Position numbers and translations under genes: made by a program. Under the pieces are notes generated by a model. That model worked only from the letters and a program-made list of their open reading frames with translations, ran no database searches and had not been told where the DNA came from. DNA of 60,969 bases from Phoronis australis (Eukaryota; Phoronida; Phoronidae). Location of the stretch: NCBI GenBank assembly GCA_002633005.1, contig NMRA01000627.1, forward strand, positions 154,561-215,529, written 5' to 3'. Within the stretch, counting starts at the first letter, position 1. Every line of letters starts with the position of its first letter. Of the stretch, positions 33,201-45,286 are shown piece after piece.

Positions 33201-34201
33201 ACCACTACAACAAGATTGCTTAAGTACAAAGTATTGCAAATTAAATAACATTCATTGACAGAAACTTCTCATTCCAATATTTCATTACATTTGATACGTT
33301 TATTGGACGGAAGTAACACAACAGAGGAAATTTTACCATTTTCATCCTCTACATTAGGTCTGAAGCCTCCCCACTTTTCTGAGTTATTGATTAAGGTTCA
33401 AAAAACCGTCAAAATCAAAGTTAGTGAATACTTTAACAGACTACCTATCACCACCTAAACACACAACCTTTAAATATAAGGTCCTGGCTCAACTATGTAC
33501 CAAAATATAATTACACAATACAGGAAAACACTGACGTAACACATGTCTGAAGCGTAAAGTAAGATAGTGGCGATAATCTATTTCCAAGATGATGGGATTT
33601 TGAAATAAGGTTGTGCATCGTACAGAGTGGAAGGTTTCTTTAACTAAAATGCTTTTGAAAATTTGATATTTAACGTCATTGGCATTAATGCATTTTCCCG
33701 TATTTTACCTGCAGCCCATATGGTGTCGCTCTTTCTCAAGGAATCTTGACCCGGGAAAGTTCTCAAACGATTAGAGTCCATCAAGACTACGTGAGAATTG
33801 CCTTCATGGCATTTCCTTTTCACGGTTTCCCAATCTGCTGATGTGTTACTCAGTTTGAAACACGAATGTCTAAAATAACGATATTGACTTGGGCAGTACA
33901 GTTTACTTAGAATGCGTTCGAAGGAAGACGATGACATTGCTCGTTGACGTATCACTTCCTGGAGTAACTCCGTGTGAGAGCGATTCATGTTTTTTCGCAT
34001 TTTTTCAAGCTTCGTTTGAAAGTTAGTTATGCTTTTCAGAACAGTCGATTGAAAGTTTCGGTTGTTGTTTTCTTCATCTTTCAGCAAGGAGATGACGGAT
34101 TCTTCAAGAACAGACCTCTTTACGACAGCCGAAGTCTCCTGGGAAGGCGCGACTTTGTGACGCAACACAACGAAGACCACAAGCAGATTAACGTAGAACA
34201 T
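30136..34201 (-). CDS. Gene 2: secreted coiled-coil CTLD with inserted TLDc domain (three exons)
   Basis: Predicted 370-residue protein from exons 33709-34201, 32246-32779 and 30136-30221. Signal peptide MFYVNLLVVFVVLRH; coiled coil about 28-100, shorter than in gene 4; CTLD N-half with C103, C114, C131 (YCPSQYRYFRHSCFKL); TLDc 165-342 (LLYRASRDGMNASVF, RCNNKGPTISIG, IGGYASVSW, KWTDVEVWSV); CTLD C-half with C345, C360, C368 (GCAVFNFSSQN, HYICEL). Six cysteines match the long-form CTLD pattern. Both introns are phase 1. Intron 2 is long (2.0 kb) and holds a SINE-like segment; intron 1 carries about 0.5 kb of extra DNA relative to gene 4. No lesion found. Sequence is closest to gene 4 (SAVVKRSVLEESVISLLKDE shared). 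Likely extracellular; ligand unknown. Confidence 0.8.
31138..31159. repeat. Perfect 22-bp palindrome
   Basis: GTTATCTCACT followed directly by its reverse complement. It lies in gene 2 intron 2, about 20 bases from the tRNA-like segment. Confidence 0.9.
31165..31255 (-). mobile_element. tRNA-derived SINE-like segment
   Basis: The minus strand has a perfect polymerase III B box GGTTCGAAACC (31182-31192) and, about 50 bases upstream, an A-box-like CTGAGTGGAGTGGTAAAG. The T stem pairs poorly and no good acceptor stem forms, so a functional tRNA gene is unlikely. Confidence 0.5.
32246..32779 (-). CDS. Gene 2 exon B: TLDc domain cassette
   Basis: 534 nt (178 codons), acceptor GAATTTTAG|AC, donor GCTG|GTAAGAAT, phase 1 on both sides. 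Complete TLDc motif set. The longer loop YCYSKVYVYNGTLGC adds two residues relative to gene 1. Confidence 0.85.
33709..34201 (-). CDS. Gene 2 exon A: signal peptide, coiled coil, CTLD N-half
   Basis: 493 nt, start ATG at 34201 with an in-frame TGA just upstream, donor GCTGCAG|GTAAAA. Two stretches of the stalk present in gene 4 are missing, about 29 residues in total. Confidence 0.85.
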
Positions 34202-34330
34202 TTCTGCTCATGGGTTTGTCGACCAAAACATGTACAGTTAGACCGTTTCACAACTCCAACGATCAACAAATGTCCTCAGTTGTAGAGAGTTTCTCAAGGT
34301 TGTGAAACTGACATAGACATAACATTTCTT

Positions 34331-34346
34331 GATAAGGTGAACGTTT
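34331..34346 (-). promoter_or_regulatory. Conserved upstream block of gene 2
   Basis: AAACGTTCACCTTATC about 130 bases upstream of the start codon, at the place of the TATA-like block of genes 1 and 3. The TATA itself is weak here. Confidence 0.3.
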
Positions 34347-34944
34347 ATAGTAAAGTGAAATGTTTTTCTTGTAAGAGAAACACTGAGATTAGATAAGTCC
34401 ATGAAAATGGTCAATAGTTTATGAGCAAGATACAGCGACACATGTATGTTGACACTTATATCAACAAACTCATGAGAGTAAATTCTGATTTTTGCATGAA
34501 AGTCATCACGTGTTCAAATAAGCAATATCTGTGTAATGAGAAGCAAAATTTTCAAAGCGTTCCTACAGTGAATATTTGCACTTTTTGAAATTCTAGACCG
34601 TGTATAAAATTTTTTTTTACAAAAATCTAAGAAAGAAATACTTATTTTGGGCTATAATTGAGGAAATTTGAATTTTAAAGGAAAATAGTGTTTCATTCTC
34701 TACGTAAGCCAACCTTACACAAACACTGTTTGCACAAAAGTAGACGAGAAAACGTGCATTTTTTACGCCGCAGTCTCTAGCGAAGTTCTCAGCACATCAA
34801 AAGATTGATGGTGCTGTCACAGATTAAGTGGGTTGGATGCTATTCATGAGCTTGTATTGGATGAAATACTTGTTGTCGTAGTAAAGAAAAAACAATAAGC
34901 AACAGATGCGATCAACGTGACTGCTTTCAAAATTCAAAAGTTAA
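34347..34944. repeat. Type-B upstream spacer, matched by 56225-56820
   Basis: AATGAGAAGCAAAATTTTCA, GCGTTCCTACAGTGAAT and GGTGCTGTCACAGATTAAGT are shared in order with the region upstream of gene 4. No gene. Confidence 0.75.
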
Positions 34945-36802
34945 GAGTGACTCCATATATAAACCAACAGGTAGAGTCTATACCCAAAATCACAGATTTT
35001 TTTGAAACTTAGCACATGAGTTTGGTATGTTGAGATGTATAAAAACCTCACTTTTCAAGAATTTTCATTCATTATTTTTCTTTTTATGACCCGTACCTCC
35101 ATTTTGCAACAAAATTGGGCGTCGAAGTAGGCATGTTTGAATGCATTTTACTAGCATGTGTGGTAAGGTCAAAACAAATGAACAATACGAATTGAAAGGT
35201 CAATGGCTGAATAATTTAATGGCATAACTTTCAAAATTCATTTTTAAATTTGTACGTTTTGAATTTATAAGTCAAAAAAGGCTATTTTTCATGTTTTCAC
35301 TGAAGCCATTTTTGGCCAAATTTGGCACTCTGTAGCAGCCATAACGCACCTTTCCTGAAATTGACTTTATGATAATTTGTTCATTCACTCCTAACCTGTT
35401 CATAATCTAAAATAAAAAATCTTGCCTCTAATGTAGTTTTTGCGTACGAAGCANNNNNNNNNNNNNNNNNNNNNNNNNNNNNNNNNNNNNNNNNNNNNNN
35501 NNNNNNNNNNNNNNNNNNNNNNNNNNNNNNNNNNNNNNNNNNNNNNNNNNNNNNNNNNNNNNNNNNNNNNNNNNNNNNNNNNNNNNNNNNNNNNNNNNNN
35601 NNNNNNNNNNNNNNNNNNNNNNNNNNNNNNNNNNNNNNNNNNNNNNNNNNNNNNNNNNNNNNNNNNNNNNNNNNNNNNNNNNNNNNNNNNNNNNNNNNNN
35701 NNNNNNNNNNNNNNNNNNNNNNNNNNNNNNNNNNNNNNNNNNNNNNNNNNNNNNNNNNNNNNNNNNNNNNNNNNNNNNNNNNNNNNNNNNNNNNNNNNNN
35801 NNNNNNNNNNNNNNNNNNNNNNNNNNNNNNNNNNNNNNNNNNNNNNNNNNNNNNNNNNNNNNNNNNNNNNNNNNNNNNNNNNNNNNNNNNNNNNNNNNNN
35901 NNNNNNNNNNNNNNNNNNNNNNNNNNNNNNNNNNNNNNNNNNNNNNNNNNNNNNNNNNNNNNNNNNNNNNNNNNNNNNNNNNNNNNNNNNNNNNNNNNAG
36001 TGTTTAAATTAACCTGATTATGTAAAAGAAATGAAGGAATAAAAAAGGGTTACACGTACATTTTTATATATCCTCAAGCTCAACCTCAACTGACTCCCTC
36101 AGTGGGCAAAGGTCATCGGGTTCAGTTTTGATACTAGCCGCGTAATAAACCCGGAAACATCTTGTTTTCATTTGAAAGACTTTAGACTTGGTTTCTATAA
36201 CTAGTTAAAGCAGACTTCTTGCCCAAAAGTTTGTTCAAATGGTCTGTAAACTCTGCTCGTCATTTCCAAACTATGAAAATAGACTGTTTTGCAAGACAAT
36301 TTTCACTAAAGTGTAAAGTTGAGGCAAGATTTTTTATTGCTCAGTCATCAAGACTAACTCTTTAACTATATGTTCAAAACGTCCCATAAGGCTACAAGGT
36401 GTTTTATGGCAGTGAGAAGGTCACAAAAATGGCCACTAAAATTAGCCCCAAAAAGTGGTCTGTGGATTATCTCCCCTGTCTAGCACAAAACTGTCAGATT
36501 TTAATAAATGACACAGAATTTTGCACAGTATACGTTGGTTATTTCAGCCACCAAAATATAGCTTTTGATCTATTTTGTATGTTACTCATTTTTGTTGCTG
36601 AAAACATGCGATTTTTGAGACGTCTAATATGCCCAATTGTGCCAAGTTGTGTTATCATGCTCCAGCGGCGAAATTAGAGGTCATTGAGTGCACAAAATTT
36701 GGCATTTGGGTTTTTGTTAGGATACCTACCCATGTACAAAAAATGAATTTTGACGTATAGACTGATTTTTGAAAATCTACTGGTTTTTATATGGACTGCC
36801 TC
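34945..36802. mobile_element. TTAA-flanked TIR element containing the assembly gap
   Basis: The left end GAGTGACTCCATATATAAACC and the right end (reverse complement GAGGCAGTCCATATAAAAAC) are imperfect inverted repeats. TTAA flanks both sides (34941-34944 and 36803-36806). The paralogous spacer upstream of gene 4 has a single TTAA at 56824-56827, an empty site. TTAA targeting is typical of piggyBac and Kolobok superfamilies; the ends do not decide between them. 545 bases are unknown, so a transposase could be hidden. Confidence 0.75.
35454..35998. other. Assembly gap (545 N)
   Basis: Run of N. Any frame crossing it is meaningless. A single further N is at 42173. Confidence 1.
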
Positions 36803-36978
36803 TTAATATAAGTCGTCTTTGAATTTTTTAAATCGGCGCATTTTTAGAGAAGTTAGCAAAATATGTTTTCTTCAGCAGTGCGGCTGAGCCACACGGATTA
36901 ATTTACTTTTATAATTGGACAGGTTACTCACAGTCTGACTTTTGCGTTAGGTAGACAAAAGGCCAAACGTTAAAGTAT

Positions 36979-38319
36979 AGAGCTAATTCACGCGGCGGAC
37001 ATTAAAATCCAAAGCGGGGCTCACTGCGATAAACAAAGGGGAAGTTGAGATTGCAAGTGTTAAATGGCTGGTCTTTCGAGTCCAACTTGGATATTAAATC
37101 TTAAAAATGTCTCAATAATTTATCAAAGAGACGTAGAATAATACATTAGAGAACAAGTCAATGCGCCAACGAGTTGTCTGATGTAAGGGTATAAGTTTTT
37201 TTTTCGGAAAAGTACAGTTGAAGCAAAAAAATTAAATATAGCCAAATTGCGGCGACATTAATGTTACGGATTAGGTATAATGGTGAATGCAGGTTTACGT
37301 ATCTTCTTGTAAATTGTTGGTAATGCTTTCTACACGAACCAGTTGATTTGTCATTGATCTGAAAGAATAATTGATGTTATTAAATATATTTTTATTGGTA
37401 TAAATAACCAAGTTCGTAATTGAAAATAAAAATTTTTGACCATCAATTCTGCATTCTTGGTTTAATAATTTTTACGTCTATTTCATATGTTAGGTTTCAA
37501 ATATCAATATAGACCAAGTTGAATTTTAAAATTAAACCACCTTATTTGTTCGTCCAAAGCATAACCTCATTTTAGAGTTCAATTTCACTTAACTGGACAG
37601 AGTAAGCATAGTTATCATATTTCTTCAGAGACCTCGTTCATCCGAGAGGAAAGGTGCCTGTGCCTTCTGAGAGGGGAATTTTTTCGCTGAGTGAGGGGGA
37701 AAATCTACCTCCCGATCACAATCAATAGCACTCCCGCCTGTTGCAAGTTCTCATAGGCTCTGTCTCAAGTAGCACTTTGTGCTCTTTCAAATTGTTACCT
37801 GTGTGGTTAGGTGATTTGAAATTGGAGGAGAAATTTTCAATCACTAGGGGAATTTTTAGGCCTCGTGGGGGTATATTGGGTGATATTTCAATACTTTTAG
37901 AGGTGAATAAGGCCGATATTTGGTCCCAAAATGGAGGGATTGTGGGTCCTGTCGTTTTTGGAGAGAAAAATGCATCATGTTTCAACCCGTAGTTATGAAA
38001 ACACAGCCTAGCTGGCCGAAGATTCTCTGTTGCTGTGATGCTCGGCAACCGAGATGAGACAAAATTTAATATGATCTAATTCTATAAAAACATTCACAAA
38101 TTTTACACGGACATATTTTCCGTCGTCGCGGCTTATGGCAACGACCCAACGCTTCCGAATCTCAACGTCCTTAGGGGTTGTAAACAGACAGTTGAGTGTC
38201 CGTATTTTTTCTAGCTGTTGGAGCAACGCGGAATACAACTACTAGTGCCGATAAGCCAACAGAGCTATCGTAGCAAGCATCATTTTGGAACGCGCCTCCT
38301 GTCGGCGTGAATTAGGTCT
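36979..38319. mobile_element. TIR element, about 1.34 kb
   Basis: Left AGCTAATTCACGCGGCGGAC and right GTCGGCGTGAATTAGGTCT are inverted repeats. The paralogous sequence near 56955 runs straight from GTAT into GGGTTGCC, so this is an insertion into the type-B spacer. Open frames inside (for example 37722-38048 minus, 108 residues) have no motif I recognise. Confidence 0.6.
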
Positions 38320-39560
38320 GTGGGTTGCCTAATATGTTTGCAAACTATTCTAAGAGATGGTAAAAAAGTTGACAAACTGTATGTCGATGTCCAGTTGTTG
38401 GATGAACGATGAAACAGTTTCTCATATTTGCTTGTTGTTGCGGCGATCAGGATAGTGATGTTTGTTTTGTGGCACTGTGGTAAGGAGTTTTATTTTCTTA
38501 AGAACCAAGCACATGAGCACTGCAGCAAATATAGAATCGAAAATTCGCCATCGTTTTCATTAACGAAGTAGCTGTTAAAGGAATTGCTTCCAGTACAAAA
38601 TTATAGAATTACCAACTTGTTCATTTGATGTACCTCTATGGTAAGAAAAAAGTAATTCGCTGATCCTTCAAGGTATGTTTATCTTGTAACTTGTATGGAA
38701 TGATTGATAAAGCAAAGAACCCAAGGTGAAGACTTTCAGTCTAGCTTTTAGTATTGGGGGGACAAAAGGACAAATGTTAGCGTATAAATTGCCTCATATG
38801 TCTGCAAACTATTCTATGGGATTGCAAAAAACTGAATGCCAGCATTTACTTTATCTCTATTTTGAGTTATCGGTTGAGCGACGAAGCAGTTTCGCATATT
38901 TTTTGTTGTGACGGCAATCAGGATATCAATGTTTGCTTTGTGGCTCTGTGGTAAGGAGTTTTTGTTTTCTTAAAAACCACGGTCTTGAGCACTACAGCAA
39001 CTATAGCATCGAAATTTGCCATTGTTTTCATTAGCAAAGTAGTTGTAACAGGATTTGCATCCAGTTATAAATTATAATAGTATTACCGACTTGTCCATTT
39101 GATGTATTTCTATGTCGAAAAAAGGAATTCACTGATCCCTCACTGTACATGTTCATGTATCTTGTATCTTTTATGGCATGATTGAATATGCGTATGGGGC
39201 AAATCGCCTTGTGAAGCTATACCGGATCTTATCGACAAGTCTATGAATTTTGGAAAATATATACAAAATTATACATTTCATCTCAATGAAAGTAGATATT
39301 TTTAAAGTGTAAAAACTGCATAACCTGATTTTTTATTGTTTTCCTATCTACCTTTGATTGGATCACATGGGTGCATTGATATCCCCACGACGATATCGAA
39401 ATTTCATGTGATTATGTTCTTGATGAAATCTCAAGAACGGTGCTTCAATTTAGTAACTTACCAATTCATAGATGTTTTATGCAACCTTTGAAAATCGTAC
39501 AGGTCGTTCTGCAAAAATACAACGTTTCTCAGTGAAATAAAATCCCTAACAACGCGATAT
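38320..39560. repeat. Internally duplicated spacer segment, also at 56950-58030
   Basis: A roughly 500-base unit containing GTTTGTTTTGTGGCACTGTG or close variants occurs twice here (about 38350 and 38760) and twice at 57000-57620. Its minus strand reads MANFDAIVAVVL in the 39.0 kb copy and MANVDSIFAVVLM in the 57.2 kb copy, with stops in the others. Probably non-coding or a decayed small exon. Confidence 0.6.
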
Positions 39561-40329
39561 AATGCATACAATGCACTGTCTTTAAGTTAAATATGAACCC
39601 ATTCTGCTATGTCTGAGGTATGATAAGCGCTTCCCCAGGAAATAGATTTAAAAATAAAAAATCAGTTAACGGAACGAGCATTGGCAAGTGCGCCTATTCG
39701 ATGACGTCATTAAGTCTTGGTGAGATTTGGCTTAGAAATTTGGTTCATTTGCTTACACATTGTTCAGTGATTTTGCTTTTGTTTTAGTTTTCTTAATTCA
39801 AATGTTTATATTTTCTGATTATCTATTGTATCGTTTCAATTGTTTCAAACGAAATCCATGAAGTGTGTCTTTTTTGTTCAAATTTTACAAAAGCTTATTT
39901 TTGTTCTTTAACCAAAATCATGATGCTTAAAAGTGTTTTCTAAACATAGAAAAACTGAGTTGTGGTGAATCGTGTCAGTCACTTTGTAAACATTGGCTGT
40001 ATAACAACTTTTTTAAAAATCAAATCTGAAGAAATATATTGTCGGAGTAATTTGGTCATTAAACATCATTTGATAATCAAAATGAAAACTGTCAGCATTT
40101 GATTCATTCTATAATGCTACTTTAAGCAACTTCTATATTTTTTCATCATTCGGAAATTCGTGACAGAACTATCTAGACATTAGCGGATTTTTCAAAATCG
40201 TAGTACAACGAGTTACATGTTGAAGCATACAATCAAGTCTTAACTGGGGCCTTATTCACAAACACTTTTGGACCTACAACAAGTTGGATTCATGGCAATA
40301 AGTAACCTACCATTTTAGGCAGGCTTGAA
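39561..40329. repeat. Type-B spacer, matched by 58080-58745
   Basis: ACGAGCATTGGCAAGTGCGC, TGACGTCATTAAGTCTTGG and TCATCATTCGGAAATTCGTG are shared. No gene recognised. Confidence 0.7.
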
Positions 40330-40680
40330 GGACCAAGGGTCGGCAAAAAGCTAAATCTACAGAAGTTACAAACAACAGTCCCTCTCTACCTTTAAGCCAA
40401 ATGCCACTTAGGCGTTAAAGAGGAGAGTATTATATGCCGAGCGCACTGAAACGATAGAGAAACCGGCCTTGAAAGCAGTGGATGTCGGACAGACAACAGC
40501 GAGAATTGACAATTTGTGAGAGAACCAGAACTTCGAAAAATCTATCCCCTTCAACAATAATCCCAAAATTGGGTTTTGGTCGTACAACGGTAATGCTCTG
40601 TTAAATGAAAGTTTAATTTTGGGGAGAAACTTCCAAACGTTAATCCTAAAGAAGGTAGTTTGCGTTTTCATGTAGAACGT
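40330..40680. repeat. Start of array unit 3
   Basis: CTAAATCTACAGAAGTTACA and the following 300 bases recur at 13795, 50660 and 58795. The unit is probably the duplication module boundary. Confidence 0.65.
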
Positions 40681-42189
40681 AAAAATGACTAACCCAGTGA
40701 TTCAAAAAGAACACTGGCAAACGAAAGCGCACTCAATTTTCAGTTCTATGATACAGGTTAAAAAACAACTTGTATACTGTACGTTTATTGCATCGATTCT
40801 AGTGATCACCAATGCAAGTCAAAAATCTTAAGGGACGCGATTTCAAACCATTGACATGAATCAGTGTACTAAAAATTAATTATGACCGATATTTATTGAT
40901 CAGCAATGTAGACACTACAGTTACAGACAGTGACCGCTTTTGTTAACGTCTTGTGGCAATGATAAAAATAATTGTTTGTAGTGTGATTGATTACAAGTTT
41001 TACTGTGATGAGGTATGAAGTAATATGCATGCCTAATATGCAGATACTAGGTAGTTGAAAAAATATTTACCGTGTTTAATGAATCCGTTTGTTATGAAAC
41101 ACTGCAAATGTATGATTGCTAATTGTACATACGAAGCACACCCGATTAGAATACAAACAGACAAATGCTTGATGATCATGGGAGTACCTCTATTACATGC
41201 CAGAACGACATTAGATAGTTGTTGAGCCTTAGGGGATAATAAAGCTTACATAACATCACACTGAGCCACCTACACCAGGCATCTACAGACGATACGCTAT
41301 TTCAAAAGAAGCCACAACTACTCATTTTTCATAGTCATAACTGCTCATCTTTCATCGTATTACTAAATCACAAACACCTAGATTTATATAAGACGTTTCA
41401 TAGTAATATGCTACAAAACCTGCTCTCCCACATTTATGGAAGGCCAAAGTGGAAACATTTAACGACATATATTTTCTAATGCAAAACATTATACATCTCC
41501 AGGACCAAAAATAAATATCCCAAAACCAGAACTTTTACTTAAGCAAGAATCAAAACATTGAGATTGTTTTCACACAGAAGACCAAAAAACAAATCAAGAC
41601 CAAATTCACCACGTCAAGTCTGAAAATTTATCACATCAGCACCTACAATTTATTACGTGAGGACCAAAAATTCTTCACTTCAGGATCAAAATTAAACAGG
41701 ACTGAAAATTTAATAAAATTTAATAAAAATAAAATCTACCTTGTCAGTAACTTTCCACGCCAAGACACCACGTCACCATGCCCAAGCATTGATCCTTCAA
41801 AGAGATTACGTCCGTACTACATGTATAAGCAAGGGCTAAGCGTTCAACGTCTCGCCAACGACAAACATACATGTATTATCTTGGAAATGCGGTTGAATTT
41901 CTTTCATCTCCTCCACGTTTTACAATACAGATGCCAATGTATAGGAACACATTGGATTGTCATAATTGCATAATGGATGGTCACGTGGTCTCCGAGCATG
42001 AAAACAATGCTGTCGTGGCGTGATAAATTTTATATCCTGGCGTGATAAATTGTATGTCCTGACGCGATAAATCCTGGTTGCAGTTGTTTTTGATTTTACA
42101 GAGAATTGAATTTCTAAATAGAAAATGGCTGTTATTGATTTTTTCACTTTAATATCCGGTGGCTGCTCCACCNTTACGCAACTGCTACT
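40681..42189. repeat. Spacer with degenerate TTTATCACGTCAGGACC words
   Basis: About 20-base words of the form AATTTATCACRTCAGGACC repeat at 41480-41720 on the plus strand and at 42018-42080 on the minus strand, suggesting an inverted-repeat element. The rest shows no gene. Confidence 0.45.
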
Positions 42190-42400
42190 GTAGCCTAAAA
42201 ATAGAAGCCGACCAGTTGGTCGGCTGACGGCCGGTCGGCTGAAGGGTCGGCTGAAGGGTCGGCTGGGGAGTCGCCTTATGAGTCGGCACTGCGGGCGGCT
42301 GGCGGTCGGCTAATTTTTAGCCGACCGGTCGGCAAATTTGCCGACCGGTCGACGGCCGGCCGTCGACCAATTTCCTACCGGTCGGCCAAAAATTCGTGAT
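42190..42400. repeat. GC-rich GCCGACCGGTCGGC palindrome cluster
   Basis: A dense run of GTCGGCTG direct words followed by AGCCGACCGGTCGGC-type palindromes (42320-42385) in otherwise AT-rich DNA. It can form strong hairpins, and the single N at 42173 lies beside it. Confidence 0.8.
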
Positions 42401-42404
42401 GTGT

Positions 42405-44325
42405 GCTGTGCATGCATACACAACATTAATTTGTAGCTATAGCGCAAACAATCTAAACTTACAACTTCTCAATAAAACAGACGCCTAACGTTTCCACTTG
42501 CACTTTTTACATGAGCAGCTCTTTAGTGGTATTTGTCAACCTCAAAACTTGTTTCTGTTTCCAATTGAAGATACGCTGATTGATGTGTTTTCGAAAGCGT
42601 GTACTAGCTTCCCTGTGGAATTATTTTTTACGGACAAAAATGGTCGAATGAGACAGACTTTTTAACCGGATTTGACAGGAGCAACAAAACAACAAAACAC
42701 GTTGTGTTTTTGCGATTATATGTATTCAAAATGACTTGTATGTAATCGTGGTTTTGTGAGTCGAAACGTCGCTGCCGTTGTCCAGTTTGATTTAGAAACG
42801 AACAGTACGTTATTCACCGTCTTGTGCTGCATGCACACTACACTCTCTGCACCACTGGTTGATGTAGAAGTGTCAACCTTCTTGGAGCCGTTTATCAAAT
42901 AGCCTTTTAATTGACCATTTATGCATTTAAAAGTTCACATTTCCCGAATCCTAGATGAGTGAACAATCAATACATAAAGTGGTGTGGAACGCGAAAACTC
43001 GTAAAATACCTTTTCAACAGATAGTAGAGAGTCTTATTCTTAAGAATGTTCACGTGAGAGATATTCGTTTCGCATGTTGCAAGAATTTCTGAATAAAAAA
43101 TCACCACCCCAAAACGCAGACGAAATATGAACTTCCTTCATCCTTATACAAATTCCGAATTCTCCGCCCCCTAATAAATATGTGGTTACTGCGCTCAAAG
43201 AATTACCCAGTAAGCATTTGCCAACCGTAGAATCAAAGGTCAAAGCTCACATTTTCCATATCAACGAAATGTGCTACGACTGTGTCTTGCCATACCAAAT
43301 AAGGAGACGTTTGCATTGTAGGATAAACATTGACGAAGTCACCAGTAGCCGACATAATTTTTTGAAGTTAGAAACTAATGGGACGTCAACAATTTTTAAA
43401 CTCGTTAAAATTTCTGTTGCAATAGCAAACAAAAACTTCGAACAATGTAGTTTAGCTTGTTTTGGGCGTTCTTTGTCACTTTAATTCATGCCAAAATGTC
43501 GTTTAACGCGTTTATATCTCCTAACCGCCGCTTGTTTGAAGCGTGTGCTTTTGAACATAAATTTCTGAAAAAAATCTAAAAGGTGATCCATTTATTGTTT
43601 GAGTTATATATGTTTGTGTAAGAGCGTTTAGAAATTGTGTGTTTCCGGCAAGGCAAATAATGTATCATCAAACAACAGATGTATCAGCAAATTAAATTCC
43701 TTTTTAAATGACTATCGAGGTTTGCATTGTCAATATCCTCGTTGCTCGAATGTAAAGCAAAGGCATGAGAAACTTGCACGGGCATGAACCATGAAATAAG
43801 TGTGCATAATTTGCGATGCGAAACCACACTTGCACTGAAGCGAAATCGACGTCTCAAACTGCAATATGTAAATGTGTAGAAAATGGAGAGGGCTGAAATG
43901 GCTGCTAAAGATACAAGTTTGCCATGCAATTGAAATAGACTGAAGTGAACCCAATCATCTTGCATATTTTGCTTATGAATAGCTATTAAAAAATGTCGTT
44001 AGTAGCAATGAAAACTATAGTTGTAAATTCATACAATATTTCTGGAGAAAAATATTAAGAGACTTGAAAATTTCCTGGATGTTGTTTTTGGGAAATCATT
44101 GGTATCGTTGATTAAGAGCGCAGTTGGAGCTTTTGCGGGAATAAAATGTTCAGCTCCTAAAACTTACCAGTGGAATATACAACACAAGTATTACATTCAA
44201 GCACGGAAGTTAACTTCAACATGGAATTATGAATGGTCTTTAATAGCACATACATTTCATCAATGCTTTTTAATATTTAATTGCGAACTTTTAAAGCCGT
44301 GCCTTGATCACAGCATTATTCTGAC
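42405..44325. repeat. Array unit 3: downstream flank of gene 3
   Basis: Aligns with 14110-15880 over most of its length (CGTAAAATACCTTTTCAACA, AAAGAATTACCCAGTAAGCA and others). Includes the relic frame matched to 14591. Confidence 0.8.
43182..43484 (+). other. Relic open frame, second conserved piece
   Basis: 100-codon plus-strand frame (LKELPSKHLPTVESKV, then DEVTSSRHNFLKLET). The homologous stretch at 14823-15020 is also open but shifts frame in the middle; the copy at 60018-60200 is degraded. No family recognised. Confidence 0.2.
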
Positions 44326-44417
44326 TTAAAGTACACATATGTAACGTGCTTTGTCGCTGCACCCCTTACTTTCCATGTTCTGGTTACTGGGATTGAAGAC
44401 TGTGCAAGCGTTTCCGT
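44326..44417 (-). pseudogene. Gene 3 exon C
   Basis: Acceptor CTTTTACAG|AC and stop TAA at 44326-44328, nearly identical to gene 1 exon C (GNACTVFNPSNQNMESKG). Confidence 0.75.
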
Positions 44418-44598
44418 CTGTAAAAGATCCAGAGGGCACGTGGTATGAGTAGTACAGTAACACTCATAAGTTTAAATTGCCGATTACTTACCTGAAAACA
44501 CAACATCTCCTGGTGTTGGTGAAAGAAATTTATTGTTTGAACTATAAAGATTCATATATGTAAAAGAAATTTGTAGTTTGAACTAATTATAGTGATAC

Positions 44599-44653
44599 AC
44601 ACAACACATATATATATATATATATATATATAACTGCCAAATTATAGTGATAT

Positions 44654-44690
<37 letters not shown>
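44599..44690. repeat. (TA)n and (CA)n microsatellites in gene 3 intron 2
   Basis: Two TA runs (about 44608-44632 and 44669-44690) with CA repeats before each. Gene 1 has no such tract in its intron 2. Confidence 0.9.
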
Positions 44691-45286
44691 ACTGCCGGAT
44701 TTAGGGAGGCAATGTTTCACCGCTTTGGAAGGTCCAAAAACAAACGCGGCCGACATGTCATTTGTAGCGGTTACGCAAACATTAACCTTCAGAAATTATC
44801 ATTCGCCCCTCCCCCCACTTCCCCTATTCCCCCCATTCTTACACCTCCTTGAAGTGCAAAAGCTCAATAGAGAATCAGTAATTATTTTATCTGGTCCTAA
44901 AAATATAATCAAGCTGAAACGCATGCTCTTTGTATGTTCATGTACACTGGACTTGATTCACAAATGAGGATTTTTTATTTCAAGTTAAAACATGAAGTTA
45001 TTTCCACAACAAAGCGATAATGCATAGGGAGGCAGTGAGCAATTTGTGATCACGGCAGAGAGAATTTCCTGTAAAACGTCCATACTTAACAACAAAATGT
45101 ACATACTTGGTTCTGTTGATTTAAAAACGCAGCTTTATTCTAAAAGAACGACACTACTACAGTTTGTTCGTTACACGAGTTACCAATAATTAAGTTGGAA
45201 AGAGTTTTTGAACTAGATAATCAGCTACAAAGCTGACAATTTATAGGAGTCAAATTTTGAAAAGAGGACAAAAGATAAATTCTTAC

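Noticed and set aside
35440-36012. 190-codon frame
   Set aside because: It consists of the N gap.
36399-36677. 92-codon frame as a gene
   Set aside because: Lies inside the TTAA-flanked element next to the gap; no motif, composition like the rest of the element.
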